A stretch of DNA of 64,000 nucleotides from Pseudomonas sp. S31 (GCF_016648105.1 NZ_JACVVE010000005.1:62001-126000), one strand, 5' to 3'. Numbered from the stretch's first letter, positions 52,227-63,318 are shown. The notes: generated by a model from the sequence alone, not told the origin. Translations and numbers: made by a program.

Positions 52227-55200
52227 TTAGCGTGCTCCTCATCCCGACTAGCCACTCGTTTTTTGTTTTTACTGAAGGCCGTTGAGACGACGACATAAAA
52301 CAATGGAATGAAGAAAATCGCGAGGAACGTAGCAGTTAACATGCCGCCGATCACACCGGTACCAATAGCATGCTTACTACCTGCGCTTGCTCCGTGCGAG
52401 ATTGCAAGCGGGATGACGCCCATTGTGAACGCCAACGATGTCATGACTATCGGGCGCAAACGTAGGCGTGATGCTTCGATCGCTGCCTCGCGGATGCTAC
52501 GACCGCCTTTCTCATAGAGCTCCTTGGCAAATTCAACGATAAGAATTGCGTTCTTCGCGCAAAGGCCAACTGTAGTGAGGAGCCCGATTTGGAAAAAGGC
52601 ATCATTTTCGAGCCCTCGAGCGAGCGTGGCAAGCACTGTCCCAATTACGCCTAGTGGTATGACAAGCATCACAGCAAACGGTACTGACCAGCTTTCATAC
52701 AGTGCTGCCAGACACAAGAATACAGCGATAACCGAGAGTACATAGAGAGCGACAGACTGAGAGCCTGATAGGCGCTCTTCGTATGACAAACCTGTCCATT
52801 CGATACTGAAGCTCTTAGGGAGCGTCGCTGCTACTTCTTCGATAGCTTTCATCGCCTCACCTGAGCTGTAACCAGGGGCAGGTTGGCCCATCATTTCGAT
52901 AGCGGGTGCCCCATTGTACCTTTCAAGCTTAGGTGATCCATAAGTCCAGTAGCCTTTCGCAAAAGAGGCAAACGAGACCATCTCTCCGGCCTTGTTTCGA
53001 ACGTACCATTTGGCAAAGTCGTCAGGAGTGATTCGTGACGTCGGTACCCCCTGAACATATACGCGTTTGACGCGTTCACGGTCGATGAAATCGTTGACGT
53101 AGGACGAACCCCACGCGGCACTCATGGTGGTGTTTACATCCGCGAGCGTAACTCCGAAAGCCCTGGCTTTTTGGTCGTCAATGGTTATCTGATACTGAGG
53201 CTCATCTCCTTTACCATTTGGCCTTACTAGTGCGAGTTCAGGCCGCTTTGAGGCCGCCTCCAATAGCGTTGCCCTGGCCTTCATCAAATGTTCATGGCCT
53301 TGCCCGCTAAAGTCTTGCAGAAAGAAGTTGAAACCGGTTGCATTGCCCAGCTCCATGATCGCGGGAGGCATGAATGCTAATGCAACGGCTGATTTCATTT
53401 GACTAAAGCGAGCCATTGAGCGCGCCTGGAGTTCGGCTGCGGTGGTTTTTCGTTGATCCCAAGGCTTGAGCATGACAAACGCCATACCTGAGTTTTGCCC
53501 ACGCCCAGCGAAATTCCAGCCATTTACGGCAAACACTGAATCAACAGTTTCGCCTTCTTCATTCAGAAGATAAGATGTTACCTCCTTCAGCGCGGCGTCT
53601 GTCTGATCTGCCGTACTGTTTGCTGGTAGCTCTACCTGAGCCAAGATGAAACCTTGGTCTTCATCCGGCAAAAACGAGGTAGGCAGTAGCGGGAACAGCA
53701 AGCCTAGGCCGGCAACGATTAGGATGAATGCGCTGAGTGACCGTTTTGGGCTTTTAAGGACACCAGAAATACCGCGCTCGTACTTATTGGCACTCTCTTC
53801 GAACATCCGGTTGAACCAACCGAAGAAACCTTTTTTCTCGTGATGTCCATGGGCAGGTTTCAATAGAGTTGCGCAAAGTGTCGGCGTGAATATCAACGCA
53901 ACGAATACGGATAGGGCCATTGCAGTGACGATAGTGAGGGAGAACTGTCGGTAAATCACTCCAGTTGATCCGCCAAAGAACGCCATCGGAATAAATACTG
54001 CTGACAATACTAATCCGATGCCCACCAATGCCCCTGAAATCTGCTCCATCGATTTGCGGGTAGCTTCTAATGGTGAAAGACCTTCTTCCTCCATAATGCG
54101 CTCTACGTTCTCAACAACCACAATTGCGTCGTCGACTAGTAGGCCAATCGCTAATACCAGACCAAACATGGTCAAGATGTTAATCGTGAACCCAAATGCT
54201 GCCATTACACCAAATGTGCCAAGAAGTACGACAGGCACTGCCAGCGTAGGAATTATCGTGGCGCGAATATTTTGAAGGAAGAGATACATGATCAAAAATA
54301 CGAGCACGATCGCTTCGATCAAGGTATGCACGACACCCTTGATAGATTCACTGACAACGGGAGCTGTATCATAGGGGTAGACGACTTTAACGCCGGCAGG
54401 GAGTGTAGGTGCGATCCGATCTAGGGTTTTTTTGACAGCAGCTACGGCGTCAAGCGTGTTACCCCCAGCTGCTAGTCTAAGGGCAATGCCTGCAGTAGGT
54501 TTGCCATTCGACATGGCGCTAATTGAGAAGTCATCAGCACCCAAGGCCACTTCGCCGACGTCTGCTAATGTTACCTGCGAGCCATCTGCATTCACCTTCA
54601 AAAGAATTTGTTTGAATTCTTCGGGAGTGCGCAGCAAGGATTTTCCAATGACTGTGGCGTTCAGCTGTACTTTACCCGCTAGTGGGCGGCTACCCAGTTG
54701 GCCGGAGGAAATTTGAACGTTTTGTTCTTGAATAGCCGCAATCACGTCGCCAGGCATCAAGTTATAGTTGTTGAGCTTAATAGGGTCGAGCCAAACGCGC
54801 ATTGCGTTCTGAGCGCCCAGCACCATGAAGTCCCCAACCCCGGGCGTACGAGTCAGAGGATCTTGGAGTTGAGATACTACCAGATCACCAAGCGCGTAAT
54901 TATCAAGGCGACCATCCTCGGACACCAAGGCTGCTACCATCATAAAGTTAAGCTTATACTTAACTACGCGCAAACCGATTTGCTGTACTGATGTTGGTAG
55001 CATCGGTGTAGCTAGCGCGAGCTTATTCTGCACTTGTACTTGAGCGGTATCCGGATTCACATTTTGCTCAAATGTGATTACGATAGTCGCGCTGCCATCC
55101 GTGTTGCTCTCCGAACGGATGTAGCGCAGCCCATCTAAGCCATTTAATTGCTGTTCAATGACTTGGGTAACAGTATCCTGAACGGTTTGTGCAGATGCTC

Positions 55201-55351
55201 CAGGGTAACTGGCAATAATCCCGATGGCAGGAGGGGCAACATCAGGATATTGATTGACGGGAAGCTTAAGAAGCGATAGCCCGCCGGCTAACATTACTAC
55301 GATTGCAATGACCCAGGCGAAAACTGGGCGTTCAATAAAAAACTTTGACAT
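52223..55351 (-). CDS. RND multidrug efflux transporter (MexB/TtgB family)
   Basis: A 1042-aa hydrophobe/amphiphile efflux-1 (HAE1) transporter with twelve predicted membrane helices and two large periplasmic loops. It starts [23 protein letters not shown]. The proton-relay acidic pair lies in helix 4 ([21 protein letters not shown]), and [29 protein letters not shown] and [19 protein letters not shown] are typical. It expels hydrophobic drugs, solvents or other toxicants using the proton gradient. It lies between the adaptor and channel genes. The specific substrates are not deducible. Confidence 0.94.
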   Translation of the reverse strand: MSKFFIERPVFAWVIAIVVMLAGGLSLLKLPVNQYPDVAPPAIGIIASYPGASAQTVQDTVTQVIEQQLNGLDGLRYIRSESNTDGSATIVITFEQNVNPDTAQVQVQNKLALATPMLPTSVQQIGLRVVKYKLNFMMVAALVSEDGRLDNYALGDLVVSQLQDPLTRTPGVGDFMVLGAQNAMRVWLDPIKLNNYNLMPGDVIAAIQEQNVQISSGQLGSRPLAGKVQLNATVIGKSLLRTPEEFKQILLKVNADGSQVTLADVGEVALGADDFSISAMSNGKPTAGIALRLAAGGNTLDAVAAVKKTLDRIAPTLPAGVKVVYPYDTAPVVSESIKGVVHTLIEAIVLVFLIMYLFLQNIRATIIPTLAVPVVLLGTFGVMAAFGFTINILTMFGLVLAIGLLVDDAIVVVENVERIMEEEGLSPLEATRKSMEQISGALVGIGLVLSAVFIPMAFFGGSTGVIYRQFSLTIVTAMALSVFVALIFTPTLCATLLKPAHGHHEKKGFFGWFNRMFEESANKYERGISGVLKSPKRSLSAFILIVAGLGLLFPLLPTSFLPDEDQGFILAQVELPANSTADQTDAALKEVTSYLLNEEGETVDSVFAVNGWNFAGRGQNSGMAFVMLKPWDQRKTTAAELQARSMARFSQMKSAVALAFMPPAIMELGNATGFNFFLQDFSGQGHEHLMKARATLLEAASKRPELALVRPNGKGDEPQYQITIDDQKARAFGVTLADVNTTMSAAWGSSYVNDFIDRERVKRVYVQGVPTSRITPDDFAKWYVRNKAGEMVSFASFAKGYWTYGSPKLERYNGAPAIEMMGQPAPGYSSGEAMKAIEEVAATLPKSFSIEWTGLSYEERLSGSQSVALYVLSVIAVFLCLAALYESWSVPFAVMLVIPLGVIGTVLATLARGLENDAFFQIGLLTTVGLCAKNAILIVEFAKELYEKGGRSIREAAIEASRLRLRPIVMTSLAFTMGVIPLAISHGASAGSKHAIGTGVIGGMLTATFLAIFFIPLFYVVVSTAFSKNKKRVASRDEEHAK

Positions 55352-55362
55352 GTAGTCCGCCG

Positions 55363-56505
55363 TTATTCACCGTATTGGGTGGTTGCCAGTTTACTTTCAA
55401 GGGCAGTATTCGAAACTTTCACTTTGATGCCGGGCTGAACGTGCTGGATCCCGTCGACCACCACTCTGGCGCCAGGGACTAGCCCACTAGATACAAGCCA
55501 TTGTCCGTCAATCGACCTTTCAGTCTTGATGCCGCTTAATTTCACAGTGTCGTCAGAGTTGAGTTCATATATTGAAGCCATGCCTTGGCTGTCACGGGAT
55601 ACTGCTCGCTGCGGCACCAGTACTGCGTTTTCAAGAGTACCCTCTTCAAGCTCGGCACGTACAAACATCCCAGGCAGCAGCGTTCCCTTTGGGTTTGGAA
55701 AAATAGCGCGTAATGTGACCGAGCCCGTACTTTCGTTGACGCTGACCTCTGAAAATTGGAGTTTTCCTGTGTATTCGTACTTGCGACCATTTTCCAAGAC
55801 GAGATGGATATTGGCTCGGTCTTCATCATCTGTTTTGAGAAGGCCGTCAGCAATGTCTTGCTTCAGTTGTAGAAGCGAAATCGATGGTTGAACGATGTCC
55901 ACATAGATGGGGTCGAGCTGCTGAACGGTCGCAAGCGCAGCTGACTGATTGGCAGTAACAAGCGCTCCTTTAGTGACGGTTGATCGACCGATACGCCCAG
56001 AGATCGGGGCAGTAATGTCTGTGTACCCCAAATCGATTCGCGCGCTCTCCAAAGCTGCTTGCGCTTGAAGGAACTGCGATCGCGCATCGTCATATTCCTG
56101 TTGGCTGATTGCTCGAGACTTCACCAATGTCTCGTAGCGTCTCAACAGCGCTTTGGCAGATTCAAAGCTTGCCTGAGCTCGCAGCATCGCTGCGCGGTAT
56201 GGAGCGGGATCAATTTTGTACAGCAGTTGACCTTGCTTTACTTCAGCGCCTTCTTGGAACGCTCGGTTCATCAGAACGCCACCAACCTGAGGACGGATTT
56301 CCGCAACAACGTTGGCGCGTGTTCGACCAGGGAGAGTCGTCGAGAGCTGGACTGGTCTTGCTTGGATGGTTATCGCATTGACCTCCGGCTCTGGTTGTCT
56401 AGCCGCCACGCTTTCGCCCTCACGACAAGCGGAGAGCATTACGCACGCTGCGATGCCGGTAATGCCGATGACCAGCGGTTTGTCGAATCTCATTTTATGT
56501 ATCAC
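55363..56505 (-). CDS. Periplasmic adaptor (membrane-fusion protein) of the RND pump
   Basis: A 380-aa lipoprotein with lipobox VMLSAC (Cys about residue 27). Two half-lipoyl segments are present ([41 protein letters not shown] and [26 protein letters not shown]), linked by an alpha-hairpin. It is the first gene of the efflux operon. A 20-base inverted-repeat site sits 6-25 bases before its start, positioned for repression by the divergent TetR-type protein. Confidence 0.92.
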   Translation of the reverse strand: MIHKMRFDKPLVIGITGIAACVMLSACREGESVAARQPEPEVNAITIQARPVQLSTTLPGRTRANVVAEIRPQVGGVLMNRAFQEGAEVKQGQLLYKIDPAPYRAAMLRAQASFESAKALLRRYETLVKSRAISQQEYDDARSQFLQAQAALESARIDLGYTDITAPISGRIGRSTVTKGALVTANQSAALATVQQLDPIYVDIVQPSISLLQLKQDIADGLLKTDDEDRANIHLVLENGRKYEYTGKLQFSEVSVNESTGSVTLRAIFPNPKGTLLPGMFVRAELEEGTLENAVLVPQRAVSRDSQGMASIYELNSDDTVKLSGIKTERSIDGQWLVSSGLVPGARVVVDGIQHVQPGIKVKVSNTALESKLATTQYGE

Positions 56506-56510
56506 CAGTC

Positions 56511-56530
56511 TAGGTGGCTTGACCCACCTA
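56511..56530. promoter_or_regulatory. Operator candidate 1 in the efflux/tetR divergent promoter
   Basis: TAGGTGGCTTGACCCACCTA has TAGGTGG/CCACCTA inverted arms. It matches site 2 (56610-56629) at most positions, including the shared GACCCACCTA end. It lies just before the adaptor start. Confidence 0.6.
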
Positions 56531-56609
56531 TAATTTTTCCCTACACCCCGCTGCCTTTGATGGCAGCTTCGAGCGCACTCATAGGAGGAGAGCGGTTTTC
56601 AAAAAAAAC

Positions 56610-56629
56610 TAGGTCGCCCGACCCACCTA
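56610..56629. promoter_or_regulatory. Operator candidate 2 in the efflux/tetR divergent promoter
   Basis: TAGGTCGCCCGACCCACCTA repeats the 20-base design of site 1 about 100 bases away, on the tetR side. Two similar sites between divergent genes are the usual arrangement for a TetR repressor controlling the pump and itself. Confidence 0.6.
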
Positions 56630-56707
56630 TTTTTAGTGTACACTGATCTGGTTGGTAGGAGGCAAGCTCAGAATCCGCTTGCAGGTCAATGACTGTTGGA
56701 GAGCTCA

Positions 56708-57298
56708 ATGGTTGGTAAGAAATCCGGCGATTCCGCAGTGGCGTTGCGCCGTAAAGAGCAGGTGCTGGCCGCGGCGGCAGAGTGCGTGCGCCGAGAGGGT
56801 TTTCATCGGACGAGCATGTCCCAAATTTCAGCTGCGGCGGGCATGAGCTCTGGTCACATCCATCATTTTTTTGGAGGGAAGGAGGGCATTATCGAGGGGG
56901 TCGTTGCCCGAGAGCATAGTGAGCTCGGTGATTTCGTCGATGAGGTGCGTGTAGCAAGTGATGGGAATGACCCGATCACGGCCCTGGTCAACCTTGTGCC
57001 GAAGTGCGCTGAGCGCTACATGGATAGTAGCAATGCAGCACTGGCGATTGAGATCCTCGCAGAATCTACTCGCAACCCCAAGGTTGCGTCGCTCCTCAAA
57101 GAGAACGATGTGAGCGTGAGTGCGTCTTTCAATGAACTATTTGGTGGTAGTTCTGCCGAGGTAAAATCTAGCTGCGAAATCGTTGCCGCACTTTTCGAGG
57201 GGCTATCAGCCCGAGCGCTTCGAAATCCTGAGTCGAAGAGGCGGATCGACATGTCCATGCTGCAGCGAGCGGTTGAGCAAATCATGAGGGTTAGCTGA
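56708..57298 (+). CDS. TetR family repressor of the efflux operon
   Basis: A 196-aa protein from ATG 56708 (GGAGAG upstream); an earlier in-frame start at 56696 is possible. The N-terminal helix-turn-helix is ALRRKEQVLAAAAECVRREGFHRTSMSQISAAAGMSSGHIHHFFGGKEGIIEGVV. The C-terminal ligand domain resembles the BetI-type (SNAALAIEILAESTRNPKVASLL). It is divergent from the efflux operon with two matching 20-base operator candidates between, so it very likely represses the pump until an inducer binds. Confidence 0.88.
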   Translation: MVGKKSGDSAVALRRKEQVLAAAAECVRREGFHRTSMSQISAAAGMSSGHIHHFFGGKEGIIEGVVAREHSELGDFVDEVRVASDGNDPITALVNLVPKCAERYMDSSNAALAIEILAESTRNPKVASLLKENDVSVSASFNELFGGSSAEVKSSCEIVAALFEGLSARALRNPESKRRIDMSMLQRAVEQIMRVS

Positions 57299-57403
57299 AT
57301 GTCTATTCCGAATTTGCGGCATGCCGTGTCTTGATTGCCGTTTAGGGAGGGGTGCGGCTCGGCTCACTCCGCCGTACCTGAGTACCACACCCCTTCGGTT
57401 CAA

Positions 57404-58126
57404 TCAGTGTTGGTGCGCTTCTCCAACGAACGTGAGGGTAGTGGACAAGCTCGTTTGTGAGACCTGATTTTCGCCCTCATTCGGTAGTTTGGCTTGTGCT
57501 GCTATCACATTAAGGCCGGCATTGCGAACAGTGACAGTCGCTCGACCTCTTGCATCTGTTTTTACTGGTGTAGCATCTGGCATGCCTCGATAGTCATCAA
57601 ACAGTGCTAAGTCTGCAATTGGCTTCCCATCAATGGTTACCTCGACGGGAAGGCTATGTCCTACGCCCACCTCGGTTGGGTCTCGCAAGGGGCGAATGAC
57701 CATCCTCAGACGCAGGTTGGCAGGGATATCGGCATGCGGCTGCAAAATTGCCAAGCTGTATTTGAAGCTGTGCGAGGTGCTGATCGCACCTGGAACCTCT
57801 GCTTTAGAGGCGTCAACGGACTTACCGTCTTTTGTTTGACTCCAGACGCCGTTGTCCAACGTGACTGTTAAAACCGCGGGCTTGCTGAGGGGGGACAAGC
57901 GCGCGTGATCGCTTTCGCGCTGTACAGTAACGGGGATAGTTTTGCCCTTCAGATCATATGCCCAGACTTCTTTGATTTTTTCCGCCGCGTACGGGTCATC
58001 TTCAGCACCATGGCCGTAAATCACTTCTAGCTGGCCGTAGCGTTTTTCAGTCCAGATGCCGTGGGCTTCCACTGCCTGGATGCTGAGCAAACTGATGGTG
58101 GTTGCGAGGGATAGGGGGAGTCTCAT
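57404..58126 (-). CDS. DUF4198-like periplasmic protein, possible metal-binding
   Basis: A 240-aa protein with a signal peptide (MRLPLSLATTISLLSIQAVEA) whose likely cleavage leaves His as the mature N-terminus (HGIWTEKRYG). A second His follows in YGHGAEDD, and the tail is HQH. The fold looks beta-rich and Ig-like (RGRATVTVRNAGLNVIAAQAK), as in DUF4198/NikM-type proteins, some of which bind nickel or copper through the N-terminus. It is divergent from the TonB receptor at 58286, and the Zur-like box lies between them. A periplasmic zinc-handling role is likely, but this is inference. Confidence 0.65.
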   Translation of the reverse strand: MRLPLSLATTISLLSIQAVEAHGIWTEKRYGQLEVIYGHGAEDDPYAAEKIKEVWAYDLKGKTIPVTVQRESDHARLSPLSKPAVLTVTLDNGVWSQTKDGKSVDASKAEVPGAISTSHSFKYSLAILQPHADIPANLRLRMVIRPLRDPTEVGVGHSLPVEVTIDGKPIADLALFDDYRGMPDATPVKTDARGRATVTVRNAGLNVIAAQAKLPNEGENQVSQTSLSTTLTFVGEAHQH

Positions 58127-58253
58127 GGAGCTACCTTGTCGTGGTTGGGGAAGGCGTTCTACCTATGAGCGACATCACGCCCCTAAGAAATCAGCCGCTT
58201 AGCTTGAAGCATGGATTCGATGGTGCTGCACACTGCAATGTTGTATGGTTAAA

Positions 58254-58271
58254 GATACACTATAACATAGC
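58254..58271 (+). promoter_or_regulatory. Probable Zur box between DUF4198 and TonB receptor genes
   Basis: GATACACTATAACATAGC matches the GATAyGTTATAACrTATC pattern at 13-14 positions. It ends 14 bases before the receptor ATG and 128 bases from the DUF4198 start, so it could control both divergent genes. Confidence 0.65.
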
Positions 58272-58285
58272 ATTTGGATGTCATT

Positions 58286-60397
58286 ATGTATCGTTCCAGA
58301 CGCCCCGCTTGGGCTTGGGCTTTTATCGGTGCCGCGTTGAGCACAGGTTTAGGCGTTTCCGAACCGATTTCGGCTGAAGAATTGGAAGCTGCAAGCGGGA
58401 TCACAGAGCTCGAGGCGATCCAGGTTACTGGTGAGGGAGGAAGCAGAAAGCACATCGAGCCGCTATCGCGCGGGAAGGTGAGCAATGCTGTTGAGAGTCT
58501 GCCAGCGGGGGTGACTTCAATCACGCAGGAGGACATACAAACGCTCAACGTTGACCGAGATATTTCCAATATTTACCGGCGTGTACCCGGAGTAGTGGCC
58601 AACAACATCGATCAGGGCGATACCGGTAATGGATTTCGCATGCGAGGCTTTGCTACCAATGGTACGCACGGTGCCGACGTCGCCGTTTACGTTGATGGTA
58701 TACCTCAGAACATTCCCTCCAGCCAAGGCGGAGCAGGTCATGGCCCCGTATTTCTGGAATGGTTGACTCCCCAAATGATCAGGAGCGCTAATGTCATTAA
58801 AGGGCCGGTGTCTGCTCTGTATGGTGATCAGAATCGGGCTGGAGCGGTGGAAATCGAGACACTGGATGGTGGCAGCGTGGCTTCCAGTATCGGTTTGGAC
58901 GTTGCCAGTTTCGATGGGCGTCGTACTAACCTGGTGTTGGGCGGTGAATATGAGGGCTTAGAATCGCTGTTCATCGTCGACATTTACAAAACTAACGGAT
59001 ACCGAAAGGCCGCTGAAACCAATCGGGACAATTACTTCTGGAAGTTGAGTAAGGTTATCGACGACGTTAAATATTCTGCGCGCTTCAGTCATTACGAATC
59101 GGACTTCAAAAATGACGGCTATCTCAACTTGCCCGCGCTTCGAGCAGGTACGATTGGTCGCCGAGATACCGATAATCTGTATGGCTTCGGCAACGCTAAT
59201 AGGAACACCTACGTATTCAATCGTGCTCCGGCTTATGACGAAGCGGGCCTGTACTACACAGCGTATTACGAGGATTTTAGACGGGTTCGAGCAATTTCTA
59301 ATGGTACCAATACTCATAATTACGGAAAAGATGATCGCGATATATATGGGGGTCGATTAGCTTATAACTTCGTTGCGAGTGAATCGGCATCATTGATGGT
59401 AGGAGCCGATGTCCGGCGCGACAAAGGAGTTGCGTTTCGCCAGCAGTATAGAAACTTTGAGCCTACACCAAATTTCTATTACGACTTCGATATGGATCTC
59501 ATCACATATGGGGTGTTTGCACAAGGTCAATACAAGCCGATCGATTCAGTTAAGTTGATGGCAGGGGTTCGGTATGATCGGTTCGACTATGATATCGAAA
59601 ATCTGAAATTCCGTGATGCTGACACGGGTTATAATAGTTCTGTTACGACACCTAAGTTTGGTTTGGCTTGGACACCCATTCGAGAACTGGAAATCTTTAC
59701 GAATGTAGCTCAAGGGTTCCGCTCACCTGCGGCTGAGTATATTAGCTCTGGCAGCAGCAGTGCCTTAGCGCCTAGTGAAACTGGAGGCCAAGTCAATAGC
59801 AGTGTTCGGCCAAGCAAGGTAAAGTCCTACGACATTGGATTCACTGTACGTCCTTCTGACCGTTTATCGAGCACCACAGAGTTTTACTACATCGAGAACG
59901 ACAATGAAACTGTTCAGACCTCAGCAGGTGTTTACGAGCAGGTCGGCAGTACTACCCGCAGGGGGGCAGAAACTAGCTTCAATTACCAAGCAACATCGAC
60001 AGTCAGTGCGTATGCCAGTTACGGGCGCATAATTGACGCGAAGATTAATAATCCTTCGCCGGGTACCGGTGCACTCCTTTCAGTCCCAGAGCACACCTAC
60101 AAGGCAGGGGTTCAGTACCGCAACAGATTCATGGCGGGTCAAGTCACTCTTAACGCCGACGTTTATCACCTGGATGGCATTCCCTACTACATAGGGACTG
60201 ACAAAAATGAGATGCCGCCTTATACCCGTTACGATTTAAGGGCCAGCTACGACTATAGCGATTACCAGTTTAGCGTATATGGTACCTTCCAGCCGCATCG
60301 CTACGGGACTGAAGTTGCCTATGGTACGAGCGGTGGACTTGTGATTGTTCCGCAGCCCTCTACAACGCTTGGTGCTTCGATCAGGTACTTTTTCTGA
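58286..60397 (+). CDS. TonB-dependent receptor, zinc-related
   Basis: A 703-aa receptor from ATG 58286; the upstream in-frame TTG has no ribosome site. The signal peptide is cleaved near ISA-E. The plug domain contains VESLPAGVTSITQEDIQTLNVDRDISNIYRRVPGVVANN and VIKGPVSALYGDQNRAGAVEIET. The barrel ends GASIRYFF with terminal F. The likely cargo is zinc or a zinc chelate, as suggested by the Zur-like box and the divergent periplasmic protein. No transporter genes follow, so it would need to work with the importers at 7-9 kb or 17-22 kb. Confidence 0.82.
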   Translation: MYRSRRPAWAWAFIGAALSTGLGVSEPISAEELEAASGITELEAIQVTGEGGSRKHIEPLSRGKVSNAVESLPAGVTSITQEDIQTLNVDRDISNIYRRVPGVVANNIDQGDTGNGFRMRGFATNGTHGADVAVYVDGIPQNIPSSQGGAGHGPVFLEWLTPQMIRSANVIKGPVSALYGDQNRAGAVEIETLDGGSVASSIGLDVASFDGRRTNLVLGGEYEGLESLFIVDIYKTNGYRKAAETNRDNYFWKLSKVIDDVKYSARFSHYESDFKNDGYLNLPALRAGTIGRRDTDNLYGFGNANRNTYVFNRAPAYDEAGLYYTAYYEDFRRVRAISNGTNTHNYGKDDRDIYGGRLAYNFVASESASLMVGADVRRDKGVAFRQQYRNFEPTPNFYYDFDMDLITYGVFAQGQYKPIDSVKLMAGVRYDRFDYDIENLKFRDADTGYNSSVTTPKFGLAWTPIRELEIFTNVAQGFRSPAAEYISSGSSSALAPSETGGQVNSSVRPSKVKSYDIGFTVRPSDRLSSTTEFYYIENDNETVQTSAGVYEQVGSTTRRGAETSFNYQATSTVSAYASYGRIIDAKINNPSPGTGALLSVPEHTYKAGVQYRNRFMAGQVTLNADVYHLDGIPYYIGTDKNEMPPYTRYDLRASYDYSDYQFSVYGTFQPHRYGTEVAYGTSGGLVIVPQPSTTLGASIRYFF

Positions 60398-60763
60398 TTT
60401 CTCAAGGATCTAAGGTGGTGTCGGGAGCGCAGGGTTGAGTATCGCCTCTGCCCATAGCGACGGTGGAATTCATCATTTGGGGGCTGCAAATTCGTGATGG
60501 GAGTAGAATAGGCGGCGTCTCAGTTGGGAGAGCTCTGGGCTGTACATCCCTAACGTAACAACATGTTTTGTCTAATGGCTTAGAACGCTTCGTTAGCTAT
60601 TAAGCTGTCTGAACTTGAAAAGGGGGGCTTCCAGTTGGATGTCCCTGCAAGGCAGGACTAAAAGGTAAGCGCGTCAGTTATGCCTAACCGGGCGTTGCCT
60701 GCAGAGCGAGAGAAAAAGTATTCAGCACGCTTATCACGATGCTTACGCTTTAGGAGGTTATGG
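60398..60763. other. Gene-free stretch after the TonB receptor
   Basis: About 365 bases. I see no supported gene, terminator or repeat; a short frame from 60680 only gains coding character at ATG 60764. Confidence 0.3.
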
Positions 60764-61033
60764 ATGACAATTTTTACTCTGAATTACCGCCTGAATGATG
60801 AACCTAAGGGCTATCAGGTGGTTCTCGAAGAAAAATTTCTTAGTGATCACGAGGCAGCAATTCATCTAATTGAGTTGCATTATGGTGATAGCGAAAGCTG
60901 GATAGTGATGCCTGATGCATCGCCAGAAGATATTCTCGCCCAGGCGGAGCTGCTTGGGCTGTGGGAGATCAATATTACTCTTGAGGCGGGGAACTCTCTC
61001 TCTCTCGATGAGAGTGCGGGAAGTTTCCCATGA
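60764..61033 (+). CDS. Small conserved Pseudomonas-type protein (about 89 aa), unknown function
   Basis: ATG 60764 has a near-perfect AGGAGGT site 6 nt upstream. The product MTIFTLNYRLNDEPKGYQVVLEE begins with an NYRLNDEP segment reminiscent of small DUF6555-type pseudomonad proteins, then SESWIVMPDASPEDILAQAELLGLWEI. It is acidic and has no signal peptide. An intrinsic terminator follows about 110 bases later. I cannot assign a function. Confidence 0.6.
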   Translation: MTIFTLNYRLNDEPKGYQVVLEEKFLSDHEAAIHLIELHYGDSESWIVMPDASPEDILAQAELLGLWEINITLEAGNSLSLDESAGSFP

Positions 61034-61141
61034 GGAATTAGAGTTCAGTCGTGTGATCAGTACTCTCCATCAAGATCTAAAGTGGCTTAGGGCGAATTGA
61101 TTAATGCTGATTTGTTAGGAGGTCAGTAGGTGTGTGTGAAG

Positions 61142-61173
61142 GCGCAGCTCAGTGGCTGAACTGCGCTTTTTTG
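61142..61173. terminator. Rho-independent terminator between the small gene and thrS2
   Basis: GCGCAGCTCAG and CTGAACTGCGC form a stem of 10 pairs in 11 with a TGG loop, followed by TTTTTTG. It serves the plus-strand small gene and may also serve thrS2 from the other side. Confidence 0.85.
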
Positions 61174-61191
61174 TAAAGCGGAAAACTACAA

Positions 61192-63204
61192 TCAAACGTC
61201 GCAGGTATTTAATGGAAGTCGGGACGCGATGCGGTTATGTATCTCTTCAACAATGTGATCAGACGAAAGCTCATCCGGCGAACTAGCTTCTTTTCGTAAC
61301 CATTCAATTGCGGAGTTTAAGTCCATCACGCCAAGGTCTTTGCCGTCCCTGGTGCGCAGTGCGATGGTTCCTTGCTCCTGCTCCTTAGTGCCTGCGACAA
61401 GGAGGAATGGAATCCGTTGAAGTGTCATTTCTCGGATTTTGTAGCCGATCTTCTCGTTGCGGGTGTCAGTTTCAACCCGCAGGCCCTTGCAGCGCAGCAG
61501 TGTGGCGACATCTCGAACATAGTCGGCATGCTGTTGCGAAATAGAGCAAACGACCACTTGGATGGGTGAAAGCCAAGTTGGAAGCTTGCCAGAGTGATGT
61601 TCTAGCATGATGCCCGTGAAACGCTCCAGAGAGCCGAAGAGGGCACGGTGCAGCATGACTGGTCGCTTGCGAAGGCCGTCTTCGTCGACGTACTCGATAC
61701 CGAATCGTTCAGGAAGGTTCATGTCGACTTGAAGTGTGCCGCACTGCCAGTCCCGGCTAATAGCGTCGCGCAGCACGAACTCAAGCTTGGGCCCGTAGAA
61801 CGCCCCCTCACCTGGATTGACTTGGTACTCGAGGTTCATTTCTTCGAGGGAGTGGATAAGCGCTCCTTCGAGTTGATCCCAGGTTGCGTCACTGCCGATT
61901 CGGTTGGCGGGTCGAGTAGACAGCTTGATGCGCACGTCCTCGAAGCCAAACTGGCGATAGATGTCCAGTACTAGACCCACGACGGATCGGCATTCTTCGT
62001 TCATTTGTTCGGGGGTGCAGAAGATGTGCGCGTCGTCTTGGGTGAAGTGACGCACCCGAAGCAACCCATGCAGAGAGCCTGAGGGCTCATACCGATGGAC
62101 TTTGCCGAATTCGCCCATGCGAATCGGCAAGTCGCGATAGCTCTTGAGGCCGTGTCGATAGAGGAGGGTGCCGCCGGGGCAATTCATCGGCTTAAGAGCT
62201 AGGGCTCGACCATCCTCGGTTTCGGTCGTGAACATGTGATCACGATAGTTATGCCAGTGTCCGGACGTTTCCCACAGGCTGCGATCCATGACGTCTGGCG
62301 TGTTCACTTCGACATAGCCCGCGTCATTCTGTCGGCGTCGCATGTAGGCGATGAGAGACTGAAACACCGTCCATCCCCGCGGGTGCCAGAAAACTGATCC
62401 TGGTGCGTCATCCTCGAAATGGAAAAGGTCGAGTTCTCTTCCGATCTTGCGATGGTCACGCTTCTCGGCTTCCTCAAGTCGAACGAGGTGGGCTGACAGC
62501 TGCTTTGCATCGGCCCAAGCCGTTCCGTAGATGCGCTGAAGCTGCTCGTTTTTTGCATCACCGCGCCAATAAGCGCCCGCTAGCTTGGTCAGTTTGAATG
62601 CCTTCAAGAAGCGAGTATTGGGTACGTGAGGGCCGCGGCACATGTCCACGTATTCTTCGTGGAAGTAGAGCCCCATCTCCTGGGTATCTGGCATGTCCTC
62701 GATTAGCCGAAGTTTGTAGTCTTCGTGTCGTGCCTTGAAGATCTGGATGGCCTCATCGCGCGGCGTCATGCGCTTGACGACATCGTACTCTTTGGCGATC
62801 AGCTCGCGCATGCGAGCTTCGATGGCTTCGAGGTCTGCCGGGGTGAATGGCCTTTCAAACGCTACATCGTAGTAAAAGCCCTCATTGATCACCGGGCCAA
62901 TGACCATCTTTGCGGTCGGGTAGAGTTGTTTGAGTGCATGGCCAACCAGGTGGGCGCATGAGTGACGGATGATGTCCAAGCCTTCATCATCTTTAGGGGT
63001 GATTACCTGCAATTTAGCATCGCGGTCAATCATCTCGCAGGCGTCCACCAAGCGGCCATCAACCCTTCCTGCCACCGTGCTACGTGCCAAACCGGCGCTG
63101 ATGGATGCTGCTACGTCGTGGACAGTGACGGGGTTATCGTAGGTACGAATTGATCCATCTGGCAGCGTGATGGAAACAGGGGAGGGGTGTGCGTTATCTG
63201 GCAT
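61192..63204 (-). CDS. thrS2: Threonyl-tRNA synthetase, accessory copy
   Basis: A full-length 670-aa ThrRS. The N-terminal TGS domain ([24 protein letters not shown]) is followed by the editing domain with [11 protein letters not shown] and MCRGPH. The catalytic core has the class II motifs and the zinc ligands: Cys in KPMNCPGG, His in QDDAHIFC and His in MLHRALFGS. The anticodon-binding domain is C-terminal. All zinc ligands are kept, so it is not zinc-free. Second ThrRS copies are known members of zinc-starvation loci in pseudomonads and cyanobacteria. I choose ATG 63204 over GTG 63210. It follows queD2 by 114 bases on the same strand, with a long perfect palindrome between. Confidence 0.9.
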   Translation of the reverse strand: MPDNAHPSPVSITLPDGSIRTYDNPVTVHDVAASISAGLARSTVAGRVDGRLVDACEMIDRDAKLQVITPKDDEGLDIIRHSCAHLVGHALKQLYPTAKMVIGPVINEGFYYDVAFERPFTPADLEAIEARMRELIAKEYDVVKRMTPRDEAIQIFKARHEDYKLRLIEDMPDTQEMGLYFHEEYVDMCRGPHVPNTRFLKAFKLTKLAGAYWRGDAKNEQLQRIYGTAWADAKQLSAHLVRLEEAEKRDHRKIGRELDLFHFEDDAPGSVFWHPRGWTVFQSLIAYMRRRQNDAGYVEVNTPDVMDRSLWETSGHWHNYRDHMFTTETEDGRALALKPMNCPGGTLLYRHGLKSYRDLPIRMGEFGKVHRYEPSGSLHGLLRVRHFTQDDAHIFCTPEQMNEECRSVVGLVLDIYRQFGFEDVRIKLSTRPANRIGSDATWDQLEGALIHSLEEMNLEYQVNPGEGAFYGPKLEFVLRDAISRDWQCGTLQVDMNLPERFGIEYVDEDGLRKRPVMLHRALFGSLERFTGIMLEHHSGKLPTWLSPIQVVVCSISQQHADYVRDVATLLRCKGLRVETDTRNEKIGYKIREMTLQRIPFLLVAGTKEQEQGTIALRTRDGKDLGVMDLNSAIEWLRKEASSPDELSSDHIVEEIHNRIASRLPLNTCDV

Positions 63205-63236
63205 CGTCACAGGCTTCTCGATCTTAAAATACTGTG

Positions 63237-63258
63237 GGTCGTCCGCTAGCGGACGACC
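63237..63258. repeat. Perfect 22-base palindrome between queD2 and thrS2
   Basis: GGTCGTCCGCT is followed immediately by its reverse complement AGCGGACGACC. It lies 33 bases upstream of the thrS2 start. It could be an RNA hairpin that uncouples queD2 and thrS2 expression, or a regulator site. It does not resemble the Zur-like boxes. Confidence 0.55.
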
Positions 63259-63318
63259 TGGTCATAAATTGGGTGGGCTGCAAGTTCTAGCTGCGAGCAC
63301 GGCTACTCGCGCAGGGCA

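Noticed and set aside
58250-58285. TTG at 58274 as the start of the TonB receptor
   Set aside because: It has no ribosome site and would extend the signal peptide unnaturally; ATG 58286 gives a normal basic N-terminus.
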